A stretch of 60,678 nucleotides of DNA from UBA5336 sp964506685 (GCA_964506685.1 CAZDMQ010000011.1:1-60678), one strand, 5' to 3'; shown: positions 8,788 to 16,848, counted from the stretch's first letter. Numbers and translations: made by a program. The notes: a model not told the origin generated them from the sequence alone.

Positions 8788-9075
8788 ATGCCTGACATGC
8801 CCTACGCGGATTTCATCGGAACGCTTGCCGCCTGCCTGACGACGGCGTCCTTCCTTCCCCAGGCCATAAAGGTCCTCCAAACGCGCAACACGGTCGGTAT
8901 TTCGCTGGCCATGTATGCCATGTTCAGTCTCGGCGTCGCCCTCTGGTTGGCCTACGGTATCCTCGCCCATGCGATGCCGGTGATCCTCGCCAATGCCGTC
9001 ACGCTTGTCCTGGCTTCCGGCATCCTCGCCATGAAGGTGCGTGACGTGATCGCCTCGCGGTTGGTCACGGCGTAA
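8788..9075 (+). CDS. SemiSWEET / MtN3-family small transporter
   Basis: A 95-residue integral membrane protein with three predicted helices, the SemiSWEET size. The first helix carries the PQ-loop signature LTTASFLPQAIKVLQTRNT, followed by GISLAMYAMFSLGVALWLAYG and a third helix PVILANAVTLVLASGILAM. Family members work as dimers and carry sugars or other small solutes down their gradient across the inner membrane; the substrate here is unknown. The gene is convergent with the transaminase gene and their 3' ends overlap by 11 bases. The start could also be the Met three codons in. Confidence 0.88.
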   Translation: MPDMPYADFIGTLAACLTTASFLPQAIKVLQTRNTVGISLAMYAMFSLGVALWLAYGILAHAMPVILANAVTLVLASGILAMKVRDVIASRLVTA

Positions 9076-9913
9076 GGCCGATCCTGTCCCAATAGGCAGA
9101 TTGCACGGCGCGCGTGACCGGACCCGGGAGGCCGTCGCCAATCGGGACCCCGTCAATCTCCACCACCGGCAGGATCAGGGCGCCGGATGACGAGAGAAAT
9201 ACTTCCCTTGCCGCAAGCAGCGCGTCCACTGGCGTCGACCTTTCAATCAGGTCGGGCGCCTTGAGATCCAGTATCGCTGCGCGCGTGACTCCGCCGAGAA
9301 TCGCAGGCGACAGGTCCCTCGTACTCAGCTGACCGTCCGCATCCACGACCCAGACATTGGCCGAGGCCGCTTCGGTAACGTGTCCGTCCTCGTGCAGGAT
9401 CGCCGTCTCCGCGCCGGCCGCCCTGGCTGTGCGATAGGCGAGGGCCTGGCTTAGCAGCTGGGTGGTCTTGAGGTCGCGCCGGGCCCAGCGGGTATCGCGG
9501 AGAGTGATCGCGGCGATTCCCGCATCGGCGCGGTGATCGACCAGTTGCCGCGCGTCGGCGAACAGGAACAAGCGTGGCTGGAAGTGGTCAGGACCGGCAA
9601 AATCGCGCCCAAGGTCGCCACCAGCGGTCACCTGCAGGTAGATGACCCCCTCCTCGAGCTGGTTGCGCGCGACGAGCTCCGCATGGAGGGTTGCCAGCGC
9701 GGCGGCATCGAGGTCGATCGAGAGTTCAAGGCCTTTCAGGGTGCGCTGGAGCCGGGCGATGTGCGCGTCGAGATCGACCAGCCGCCCGCCGCAGACCGCT
9801 GTCACCTCATAGGCGGAGTGGGCGAACAGAAAGCCGCGGTCGAACACAGGTATGCGGGCCTCGGCGGCCGGAAGGAAGGCGCCATCGAGATAGACGCAGG
9901 GACAGCATGCCAT
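9065..9913 (-). CDS. D-amino acid aminotransferase (PLP fold type IV)
   Basis: Class IV PLP aminotransferase, 282 residues, best matching D-amino acid transaminase (D-Ala + 2-oxoglutarate). Signatures are VYLDGAFLPAAEARIPVFDRGF at the N-terminus, the Schiff-base lysine in DLKTTQLLSQALAYR, ETAILHEDGHVTEAASANVW, and the cofactor phosphate loop LGGVTRAAILDL. Branched-chain aminotransferase or aminodeoxychorismate lyase are less likely given the DRGFLFAHSAYEV motif. AAGGAG six bases upstream fixes the start at 9913. It is divergent from ccr; 270 bases between them carry both promoters. Confidence 0.87.
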   Translation of the reverse strand: MACCPCVYLDGAFLPAAEARIPVFDRGFLFAHSAYEVTAVCGGRLVDLDAHIARLQRTLKGLELSIDLDAAALATLHAELVARNQLEEGVIYLQVTAGGDLGRDFAGPDHFQPRLFLFADARQLVDHRADAGIAAITLRDTRWARRDLKTTQLLSQALAYRTARAAGAETAILHEDGHVTEAASANVWVVDADGQLSTRDLSPAILGGVTRAAILDLKAPDLIERSTPVDALLAAREVFLSSSGALILPVVEIDGVPIGDGLPGPVTRAVQSAYWDRIGLTP

Positions 9914-10186
9914 GGCGGACTCCTTGCTCTGAACACCAGCCCGCACCCGGCCCACCCTTCTGGCAGGTGGCACAGGCGCATGGCGGGCGGTTTCCGGCGC
10001 GCCGCCTCATTCGGTGTGCCACAGCCGGCCCAGGCCCGGCAAGCTGACAGACCCCGGACGCTCCCGGATCGTGCTGCACCGCACAAAACCGCTTGCCTTG
10101 GCATGATCCCTGCTTCATGTTGATGGGTGTATAAGGCGCTCCTGCGCTATAAGGCCGGGTGGAATTGCCGTATTTCGGAGGTTTTA

Positions 10187-11461
10187 ATGGCGGATTCAGG
10201 CACTGGGCGTATCCAGAAGGACATTTATGAGATCGGTGAGATACCGCCGGAATTCCATGTCCCCAAGATGATGCATGCTTGGGCGATCCGGCGCGAACGT
10301 CATGGGCGTCCGGCAACGGCGATGCAGCTTGAGCAGGTGCCGGTCCCGGAAATCGACAGTGATGAGGTTCTCGTCCTCGTCATGGCGGCCGGGGTCAACT
10401 ATAATGGCGTCTGGGCAGCCCTCGGCGAGCCGATCTCGCCGTTTGATGGCCACGGCGAAGCCTATCACATTGCCGGCTCCGACGCGGCGGGTATTGTCTG
10501 GGCTGTCGGCCGGAAGGTGTCGCGGGTCAAACCCGGCGACGAGGTCGTCATCCACTGCAACCAGGATGATGGGGACGACGAGGAGTGCAATGGCGGCGAT
10601 CCGATGTTTTCCAAGTCCCAGCGGATCTGGGGCTACGAGACGCCGGATGGCAGCTTCGCACAGTTCTGCCGGGTGCAGGCGCGTCAGTGCATGCCGCGGC
10701 CGAAGCACCTGACCTGGGAAGAAAGCGCCTGCTACACGCTGACGCTTGCGACCACCTACCGGATGCTGTTCGGACACCGTCCGCATGTGCTGAAACCCGG
10801 ACAGAATGTCCTGATCTGGGGCGCTTCGGGCGGCCTGGGCAGTTTCGCAATCCAGCTCTGCGCCGTGACCGGCGCGCATGGTATCGGGGTCGTCTCATCG
10901 GAGGACAAGTTCGACTTCGTCTACTCCATGGGCGCCAAGGGCGTGCTGAACCGCAAGGATTTCAATTGCTGGGGACAATTGCCCCCGGTGAACGGCCCGG
11001 AATTCGGCGCCTACATGAAGGAATGCCGCAAGTTCGGGAAGGCGATCTGGGACGTCACCGGCAAGCAGGATGTCGATATCGTTTTCGAACACCCCGGCGA
11101 GAGCACGATGCCGGTTTCGGTTTTCGTTGTGAAGCGCGGTGGGATGGTTGTGATCTGTGCCGGCACCACGGGCTTCAACCTGACCATGGATGCGCGCTTC
11201 CTCTGGATGCGCCAGAAGCGGGTGCAGGGCTCGCACTTCGCGAATCTCAAGCAGGCCTCGCAGGCCAATCAGCTGGTAATCGACCGCCGTATTGATCCGT
11301 GCATGTCGGAAGTCCTGCCCTGGTCGGACATTCCGCTCGCGCACGAGAAGATGCTCGACAACAAGCATCTTCCGGGCAACATGGCCGTGTTGGTACAAAG
11401 CCCCAAGCCGGGCCTGCGCACGGTTGAGGATGTGCTTGAGGTCGGCCCAACGGTCGGCTAG
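10187..11461 (+). CDS. ccr: Crotonyl-CoA carboxylase/reductase
   Basis: NADPH-dependent enzyme that reductively carboxylates crotonyl-CoA to ethylmalonyl-CoA, the defining step of the ethylmalonyl-CoA pathway; 424 residues in the medium-chain dehydrogenase/reductase superfamily. Visible features: VNYNGVWAALG with the Asn of the CO2 pocket, HIAGSDAAGIVWAVG, DPMFSKSQRIWGYETPDGSF, the Rossmann loop WGASGGLGSFAIQL, and the late GSHFAN His. The start at 10187 has GGAGG with TTTTA spacer. It ends at a strong intrinsic terminator. Its product is isomerised and then used by ecm, which lies about 2 kb away on the other strand. Confidence 0.96.
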   Translation: MADSGTGRIQKDIYEIGEIPPEFHVPKMMHAWAIRRERHGRPATAMQLEQVPVPEIDSDEVLVLVMAAGVNYNGVWAALGEPISPFDGHGEAYHIAGSDAAGIVWAVGRKVSRVKPGDEVVIHCNQDDGDDEECNGGDPMFSKSQRIWGYETPDGSFAQFCRVQARQCMPRPKHLTWEESACYTLTLATTYRMLFGHRPHVLKPGQNVLIWGASGGLGSFAIQLCAVTGAHGIGVVSSEDKFDFVYSMGAKGVLNRKDFNCWGQLPPVNGPEFGAYMKECRKFGKAIWDVTGKQDVDIVFEHPGESTMPVSVFVVKRGGMVVICAGTTGFNLTMDARFLWMRQKRVQGSHFANLKQASQANQLVIDRRIDPCMSEVLPWSDIPLAHEKMLDNKHLPGNMAVLVQSPKPGLRTVEDVLEVGPTVG

Positions 11462-11487
11462 ACCAGACCAGTTTCGGGAAGGGATGT

Positions 11488-11525
11488 GAAGGCTCGCACC
11501 AATGTGCGGGCCTTCATTGTTTTAG
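11488..11525 (+). terminator. Intrinsic terminator of ccr
   Basis: GAAGGCTCGCAC (11488-11499) pairs with GTGCGGGCCTTC (11504-11515) over 12 base pairs (one G-T) around the loop CAAT, then ATTGTTTTAG follows. It begins 26 bases after the ccr stop. Confidence 0.9.
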
Positions 11526-11785
11526 TTCTTCTGTACCCAATCTACGAAGCCTTGCTGCCCTGAAGGCCAGTTCAAGTACTCGCCCTCCTTTATTTTGAAT
11601 AGTATGGGTCCTGTGACTCGCCTCAGGCGCGAAAGGCCTTTTCCCCCCGCATTTCGTTTTGTATCCGGAATCTCTATCAGACGGACTGATCGTCTCGGCG
11701 ATTGGTTCATCCGGGGTTGTCGGGCACCTGTCCCGTGACCTGACAGACAGGAGGGGACCGCACGGCCGGGCCCGAGGGGAGAAGC
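11526..11785. other. Intergenic stretch between ccr terminator and repeat-protein gene
   Basis: About 260 bases with lower GC than the neighbours. On the minus strand a 62-codon frame (11522-11710) ends EYLNWPSGQQGFVDWVQKN and has believable codon use, but it overlaps the ccr terminator, has no ribosome site I can see and matches no family I know. It may be a gene remnant. The plus strand should hold the promoter of the downstream gene; no clear -35/-10 pair was found. Confidence 0.3.
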
Positions 11786-13198
11786 ATGAAGAGCGTATCA
11801 AGATACATGTTGACCGGCGTGGCAGCCCTTGCGGTCTATGCGGGGTTTGCATCGGCGCAATCGATGTCCGATGGGCCGTATCAACGCCCGGCGGGCAGCA
11901 GCGACGAACGTGTCCTGTCCGAGGAAGAAATCGACCGGCTGATAGGTGATTCTCGCGCTGCCGGGATCGAGGTTGATCCGGGCGCGGTCGATGTCGAGTA
12001 CATCGGTGGTCCGGACGAGGCTGCCGAGACGCAGGTCTGCTGCGAACCGGTCCAGGAGCAGGTCACTGAACAGTCGCGCGAGGAGGTCACAGAGACGTTC
12101 TTCGACGCTGTGACCACGCGAACGATCATCCAGCCGGTGGAGCGCACCATCATCCAGCCGATCGAACGGCAGGTGCTGGAAGCGCGCGAAGAGACCCAGA
12201 CCGAGCCGACGCGGTACGAGGAGGAGCGTCTCGAGACGATCGTCGAAGCCGTCGCCGTTCCGGCCACCACGGAAAACGTGATCGAACAGGAGCAGGTGGA
12301 GACCCGCGAGGAGGTCACCGAAACCTTTGTCGATACGGTGACCCGGCGCGACATCATCCAGCCGATCGAGAAGACAACCGTGATCCCGGTGCAGCGGCGG
12401 ATCATTCGCCCGCGCACCGAAACGGTGACGGCCGAGACGCGCTATGAGGAAAACCGTCTGCCGGTCATTGTCCAGGAAGACCCGGTGCCGGCTGTTGAGG
12501 AAACGGTCACCCCGCAGGTCACCGAGACCCGTGTCGAGGATGTGACTGAGACGGTGGTGCCTTACGTCTCGCGGCGGACCGTGTACCAGCCGATGGAGCG
12601 CACCATCATCCAGCCGATCGAACGCCAGGTGCTTGATGCGCAGACCGAGGAGATCACCCGCGAGGCCCGGATGGAAACAGAGCGCCTGCCCGTTCGCGTG
12701 GAGGAAGAGCCGGCTCCGCAGGTCGTGGAGAATGTGATCGAGCAGGTCACCGAGCGTGTCGTCTACGAGGTTGAGGACGTCTATATCGACCAGATCACCC
12801 GCACGGTGATCCAGCCGGTGGTGGTGACGAACATCCAGCCCATCGAGCGCCGCATCCTGCGGCCCCGGTCCGAAACGATAACCAACCCGACACAATATGA
12901 GGAGGTGCGTCTCGATCCGATCCTCGAAGCGGCAACCGTCCCTGAAACGGACGTGGTGTACGTTCCGCAGATCACCGAGAACCGTGTCGAAGAGGTGACC
13001 GAAGTGTCCGTGCCGGTGGTGACCCAGCGCAACATCTACCAGCCGGTGATGCGCACCGTGATCCAGCCGGTGGAAATCCGCCGGATCCGCCCGCAAACCG
13101 AAACGGTCACCAATCCTGTGCGCTACGAGACCGTGCGAGGCGCGCCACTGGTGATCAATATCGGCACGGGTTGCCAGTGCGGCGGAACCGGATTCTAA
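11786..13198 (+). CDS. Exported protein of five ~76-residue charged Val/Gln-Pro repeats
   Basis: A 470-residue protein not recognised as a named family. Residues 1-25 (MKSVSRYMLTGVAALAVYAG then FASAQ) form a signal peptide. A short linker has DERVLSEEEIDRLIG and a Cys pair (residues 85-86). Residues 98-451 are five repeats built on VTETF.D.VTRR.IIQP, IERTIIQPIER, RPRTETVT, RYEEERLP and a Pro-containing VPE.V block. The key QP prolines fall at residues 117, 193, 269, 344 and 420, a period of 75-76. The C-terminus is GTGCQCGGTGF. Composition (Val, Ile, Glu, Arg, Thr, Pro) suggests a beta-strand fibre or scaffold in the periplasm or envelope; it recalls the charged repeats of eukaryotic alveolins in style only. 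Confidence 0.8.
   Translation: MKSVSRYMLTGVAALAVYAGFASAQSMSDGPYQRPAGSSDERVLSEEEIDRLIGDSRAAGIEVDPGAVDVEYIGGPDEAAETQVCCEPVQEQVTEQSREEVTETFFDAVTTRTIIQPVERTIIQPIERQVLEAREETQTEPTRYEEERLETIVEAVAVPATTENVIEQEQVETREEVTETFVDTVTRRDIIQPIEKTTVIPVQRRIIRPRTETVTAETRYEENRLPVIVQEDPVPAVEETVTPQVTETRVEDVTETVVPYVSRRTVYQPMERTIIQPIERQVLDAQTEEITREARMETERLPVRVEEEPAPQVVENVIEQVTERVVYEVEDVYIDQITRTVIQPVVVTNIQPIERRILRPRSETITNPTQYEEVRLDPILEAATVPETDVVYVPQITENRVEEVTEVSVPVVTQRNIYQPVMRTVIQPVEIRRIRPQTETVTNPVRYETVRGAPLVINIGTGCQCGGTGF
12077..13138 (+). repeat. Coding tandem repeat, five units of ~228 bases
   Basis: Units begin near 12077, 12305, 12533, 12758 and 12986 (last one partial). At DNA level the blocks starting GAGCGCACCATCATCCAG at 12140 and 12596 are almost identical for 38 bases and lie exactly 456 bases apart, two units. 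This points to duplication or gene conversion; the other units are more diverged. Confidence 0.85.
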
Positions 13199-13260
13199 CG
13201 CGCTTCCAGGCGAAGTGGACACCGGTTCGCCGTCCGGAAGCGCGTCAGGACAAGGACTTA
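13199..13260. repeat. Palindromic intergenic repeat element (alphaproteobacterial type)
   Basis: CGCGCTTCC (13199-13207) pairs with GGAAGCGCG (13236-13244), and inner arms GGCGAA / TTCGCC (13209-13214, 13226-13231) flank GTGGACACCGG. The core GCGAAGTGG..ACCGGTTCGC, followed by CGCGTCA..ACAA, resembles an intergenic hairpin I recall as abundant in many alphaproteobacterial genomes. It begins one base after the stop of the repeat-protein gene and may act as its terminator or RNA stabiliser. Only one copy was found in the window. Confidence 0.6.
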
Positions 13261-13299
13261 AAGCGGCGCGCTGATTCTACTTGAGAACCCGCCGCTTTA
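13259..13299. terminator. Convergent hairpin at the end of rimM
   Basis: TAAAGCGGCG (13259-13268) pairs with CGCCGCTTTA (13290-13299) over 10 bases with a 21-base loop. The rimM stop codon forms the end of one arm. Located between convergent genes, it could end transcription both ways; the T run is short. Confidence 0.5.
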
Positions 13300-13848
13300 G
13301 GGTCGTCCGCCCGGATCCTCTCTCTCTGAAGACCAGGTTTCCCAGGTCGCAATCACGATGTGCCGGTCCGCAAGATCGAGGTCCGGCACATCCGTTTTCG
13401 TGAACGGGACAAGGACTGACTTGCCACCGCCTTCGGGCTGGATATCCAGAAGGTCGCCGGCGCCGAAATCGTGGATCGCCTTGACCTGGCCGATCCGCGC
13501 TCCGTCTGCGTCGAGCGCGGAAAGTCCGATCAGATCCTCGATATAGAATTCATCTGCTTCGGGCGGCGGCAGGGTAGCTCGCTGGACATGCAGGCGCGTC
13601 CCCTTCATGGCTTCCCAGTCCTCGCGCGAACGGACCGGACCCTTCGGCATGACGACATAGTGGGTCTTCGCCGGCCGGGTGGCGGCCGGATCCAGCAGCA
13701 CCGTGCCATCGGCTCCCAGCAGCGGGCCATATGTGAACAGATCGTCCGGATCGGCGGTGAAGCTCTTCACCCGCACCTCGCCGCGCACGCCATGGGCACC
13801 GGCGATCGCGCCGACCACCACGAGTTCGTCGGTCCCGTCGGCCGGCAC
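13297..13848 (-). CDS. rimM: Ribosome maturation factor RimM
   Basis: RimM, 183 residues, assists 30S head assembly by binding S19. The N-terminal domain has VVVGAIAGAHGVRGEVRVKSFTADP; the PRC-barrel C-terminal domain has EFYIEDLIGLSALDADG.RIGQVKAIHDFGAGDLLDI and LVPFTK.DVPDLDL. The start is a GTG at 13848 whose G overlaps the TAG stop of the upstream CNNM gene, so translation is probably coupled. RimM is normally in rpsP-rimM-trmD-rplS; here it closes an aroK-aroB-CNNM operon instead. Confidence 0.95.
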   Translation of the reverse strand: MPADGTDELVVVGAIAGAHGVRGEVRVKSFTADPDDLFTYGPLLGADGTVLLDPAATRPAKTHYVVMPKGPVRSREDWEAMKGTRLHVQRATLPPPEADEFYIEDLIGLSALDADGARIGQVKAIHDFGAGDLLDIQPEGGGKSVLVPFTKTDVPDLDLADRHIVIATWETWSSEREDPGGRP

Positions 13849-15143
13849 TATTTCACGACCGCCGTATCGTCCCCGGTGTCTTCGTCGAGATCAACGGGAC
13901 AGACCTTGAGACCGGTGACCTGGTTTCGCATGCGCCGGAGCACGTCGAAACGGTAGCCGTGAAAGACGAAGCTCTGGCCGGGATCGGGAATGGTCTGGGC
14001 CTCATGAATGACGAGGCCGGCAATCGTCACCGCTTCCTCGTCCGGCAGGTTCCAGCCGGTGGCGCGGTTGAGGTCGCGGATGGTCACCCAGCCATCGACG
14101 TTCACCGACCCGTCGGGCTGGGGACGCACCCCCTGCACCGCCACGTCGTGTTCGTCGCGGATATCGCCGACAATTTCCTCGAGGATGTCCTCAAGGGTGA
14201 CAAGGCCCTGCAGCGCGCCATACTCGTCGACCACCAGTGCGAAATGGCTGCGGCGCTTCAGGAAAAGGTCGAGCTGGTCCTGTACGGACGTGGTCTCGGG
14301 AATGAACCAGGGCTCGCGCAGAATCGCCGCAATGTCGGCGGCGTCGAGATCGCCGCGCAGGGGGGCAATGGCGCGCAACAGATCCTTGGCGTGCAGGATG
14401 CCGATGATCTCTTCCTGGTCGCCGCGATAGAGGGGCAGGCGGGTGTGCGGGCTGGAGAGGGCCTTCATGACAAGCTCGCGCGGCGGCAGGTCCGCATCCA
14501 GCATGTTGATGTTCTTGCGGTGGATCATGACCTCCTCAACGCTCATCTCCGAGAGATCGAGCGTGCCGACCAGCCGGTTGCGAGCCCCGGGGTCGATTCC
14601 GCCCTCGGCATGGTGCAGGTCGACCATGTCACGGATTTCGACATCGAAGCTGGGCGAGGCGCCGGGTTCCTGCGTGCCGGCAAGGCGCAAGGTCAGGTTG
14701 ACAATGGCCTGCACGGCCCTGACCAGCCAGCCCGCACTGGCGACCAGCCAGCCGATTGGCCGGGCGACGCTCATCGCCATCTGGTCCGCCCGGGTGATGG
14801 CATAGGTCTTGGGCAGCACTTCAGCGAAGACGAGGACGAGGAAGGTCATCACCGCGGTTGCGATCGCGGTTGCGGCGCCGCCGGGACCGAAGAGCGTGAT
14901 GAACAGCGAGGTGGCCAGTGCAGAGGCAAGAATGTTGACGAGATTATTGCCGAGCAGAATGGCGCCGATCAGGCCCTCGCGGTCGGCGAGCAGGTGGTTG
15001 ACCCGTGCCGCGCGGGGGTCGCCCTCCCGTTCAAGACCATGCATCCGCGACCGCGAGGCAGCGGTGAGTGCGGTCTCCGAACCCGAGAAGAAGCCCGACA
15101 AGGCGAGCAGGAAGGTGACGGCGAGGATGGTTCCGGCGATCAT
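13848..15143 (-). CDS. CNNM/CorC-family membrane protein with CBS domains (HlyC/CorC type)
   Basis: 431 residues: an N-terminal DUF21 membrane domain with about four helices (residues 1-160; FSGSETALTAASRSRMHGLE and the FAEVLPKTYAI motif), then a CBS pair (EEVMIHRKNINMLD, THTRLPLYRG-like SPHTRLPLYRGDQEEIIG, HFALVVDEYGALQGLVTLED), and a C-terminal CorC_HlyC domain (VDGWVTIRDLNRATGWNLPD). The family is linked to magnesium and cobalt handling, with nucleotide sensing through CBS; substrate here is not proven. It overlaps aroB by 4 bases upstream and rimM by one base downstream. Confidence 0.92.
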   Translation of the reverse strand: MIAGTILAVTFLLALSGFFSGSETALTAASRSRMHGLEREGDPRAARVNHLLADREGLIGAILLGNNLVNILASALATSLFITLFGPGGAATAIATAVMTFLVLVFAEVLPKTYAITRADQMAMSVARPIGWLVASAGWLVRAVQAIVNLTLRLAGTQEPGASPSFDVEIRDMVDLHHAEGGIDPGARNRLVGTLDLSEMSVEEVMIHRKNINMLDADLPPRELVMKALSSPHTRLPLYRGDQEEIIGILHAKDLLRAIAPLRGDLDAADIAAILREPWFIPETTSVQDQLDLFLKRRSHFALVVDEYGALQGLVTLEDILEEIVGDIRDEHDVAVQGVRPQPDGSVNVDGWVTIRDLNRATGWNLPDEEAVTIAGLVIHEAQTIPDPGQSFVFHGYRFDVLRRMRNQVTGLKVCPVDLDEDTGDDTAVVK

Positions 15144-16279
15144 CGGACCGTTGGCGTGTTCAGTGTTTCGGCGAGGAAGGTCTCGACGTCGCCCAGATCG
15201 GCTTCGGACTGGATGAAGGCCCGGCCGATGCCGCGTGCGAGGATCAGCGGCACGCGGCCGGCCCGCGCCTTCTTGTCCTGGCGCATGTGCTGGACGAGCT
15301 GGTCGGGGGGGTAGGGCCCGCCCGGCAGGCTGGCGAGGTCGGTGACGAGGCCGGCACGGGCGAGCAGGTCCGCGAGACGGGCTGCGTCGCCGCGCGGTGC
15401 CAGGCCGAGCCGTTCCGAATAGGCCAGGGCGAGCACCATGCCGCAGGCCACGGCCTCGCCGTGCAGGAGGGCCGGTCCATAACCGTTCTCTGCTTCCAGG
15501 GCATGACCGAATGTGTGCCCGAGATTGAGCAGGGCCCGTACCCCGCCTTCCCGCTCGTCGGCAGCGACGATCCGCGCCTTGGCAGCGCAGGAGATCTCGA
15601 CGGCCCGGGCGATGGCGTGCGGCTCCAGCGCCATGACCGCGTCGCCTTCGTGCTCCAGCCAGTCGAAAAAGGCGGCGTCGTCGATGACGCCATATTTGAC
15701 GATTTCGGCAAAGCCAGCCGCCCGCTCGCGCGCCGGCAGCGTGGCCAGGACATCGGTATCGGCGAGGACGAGTCGCGGCTGGTAGAAGCTGCCGACGAGG
15801 TTCTTGCCCTGGCCGGTATTGATCGCGGTCTTGCCGCCGACCGAGCTGTCGACCTGGGCCAGCAGCGTGGTCGGCATCTGGACAAGGCCCATGCCCCGCT
15901 TCATCAGCGAGGCGGCCAGTCCAGCAAGGTCACCGACAACCCCGCCGCCAAGGGCGACCAGAAGGTCGGAGCGTTCCGCGCCGGCGTCGAGGAGCCAGGC
16001 GAGAACGGCTTCAAGATGGCTGAAGGACTTGCTGGCCTCGCCGGCCGGAAGGGTGAAGGTCCGGGCGTCGAAGCCGGCATCCCTCAGCCCGGCCTCGAGC
16101 ACCGGCAGGTGCTTGCGCGCGACATTGGCATCGGTCACCACGAATATGAGCGGTCGTCGTGCAAGCGGGGCAATCTCGCGGCCGGCTCGTCCAAACAGCC
16201 CTTCACCAATGCGGATATCGTAACTGCGCGTGCCGAGGCCGACCGGCACGGTCCGGATCATGTCGCTGGAGGGGATCAT
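15140..16279 (-). CDS. aroB: 3-dehydroquinate synthase
   Basis: Converts DAHP to 3-dehydroquinate in the shikimate pathway using NAD and a divalent metal; 379 residues. Motifs: LLVALGGGVVGDLAGLAASL (NAD site), MPTTLLAQVDSSVGGKTAIN, GFAEIVKYGVI, and the metal ligands in LNLGHTFGHALE and LLHGEAVACGM. The start ATG at 16279 overlaps the aroK TGA (ATGA), though MIRTVPVG at 16261 is possible. It is the second gene of a tightly packed operon aroK-aroB-CNNM-rimM. Confidence 0.96.
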   Translation of the reverse strand: MIPSSDMIRTVPVGLGTRSYDIRIGEGLFGRAGREIAPLARRPLIFVVTDANVARKHLPVLEAGLRDAGFDARTFTLPAGEASKSFSHLEAVLAWLLDAGAERSDLLVALGGGVVGDLAGLAASLMKRGMGLVQMPTTLLAQVDSSVGGKTAINTGQGKNLVGSFYQPRLVLADTDVLATLPARERAAGFAEIVKYGVIDDAAFFDWLEHEGDAVMALEPHAIARAVEISCAAKARIVAADEREGGVRALLNLGHTFGHALEAENGYGPALLHGEAVACGMVLALAYSERLGLAPRGDAARLADLLARAGLVTDLASLPGGPYPPDQLVQHMRQDKKARAGRVPLILARGIGRAFIQSEADLGDVETFLAETLNTPTVR

Positions 16280-16848
16280 TGCGGTGTCCACGTTTCCAGT
16301 GCCCTCAGGATGGCGCGTACCGTGTCGCGATGGGGACCATCGTCGCTGAACACGGCAAGGTCTGCCTGGGCATAGATGGGGTCGCGCTCGGCCTGCAGCC
16401 GTGCCAGCACGGTGCGCGGATCCTCGGCCTTGAGGAGAGGCCGTCCGTCGCGCTTCTGAACGCGTTTCCAGAGCGTTTCCAGGTCGGCATTCAACCATAC
16501 CGTCACTGCCCTTTCGCGCATCAGCGCGCGGGTATCGGGGTCGAGATAGGCCCCGCCACCCGTTGCCAGTACATGCGGAGGGGCCAGCAGCAGCCGTTCC
16601 AGTACGCGCTTTTCGCCGCGGCGAAATTCGGCCTCGCCATGGATCGCGAAGATATCGGCAACGGACAGCCCGGCCGCCATTTCGATCTCGTGGTCGCTGT
16701 CGCGGAAGGTCCGGCCCAGGATGGTGGCCAGCCGTTTTCCGACCGTTGACTTGCCCGCCCCCATCAACCCGACGAGTGCAATTGTGCGGCTGGCATAGGG
16801 CGCCTCTTTTCTGCCAGGTTTTTCAAGCGAATGTACGTCTGCGCCCAT
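16276..16848 (-). CDS. aroK: Shikimate kinase
   Basis: Phosphorylates shikimate with ATP; 190 residues. The Walker A is GLMGAGKSTVGKRLA, followed by the shikimate-binding DSDHEIE and GE.EFRRGEKRVL, and VLATGGGAYLD. The lid region carries KRDGRPLL. The N-terminus is about 15 residues longer than E. coli AroK and could start later. It leads the four-gene operon. It is divergent from the small membrane protein gene at 16969, so its promoter lies in 16849-16968. Confidence 0.95.
   Translation of the reverse strand: MGADVHSLEKPGRKEAPYASRTIALVGLMGAGKSTVGKRLATILGRTFRDSDHEIEMAAGLSVADIFAIHGEAEFRRGEKRVLERLLLAPPHVLATGGGAYLDPDTRALMRERAVTVWLNADLETLWKRVQKRDGRPLLKAEDPRTVLARLQAERDPIYAQADLAVFSDDGPHRDTVRAILRALETWTPQ

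Noticed and set aside
11522..11710. 62-codon minus-strand frame ending WVQKN
   Set aside because: Codon use is believable but it overlaps the ccr terminator, has no ribosome site and no recognised family; kept only as a note in the intergenic entry.
11798..13222. 474-codon minus-strand frame opposite the repeat protein
   Set aside because: The repeats create a periodic His/Arg/Asp-rich antisense translation; the plus-strand frame has a signal peptide and regular motifs, so it is the real one.
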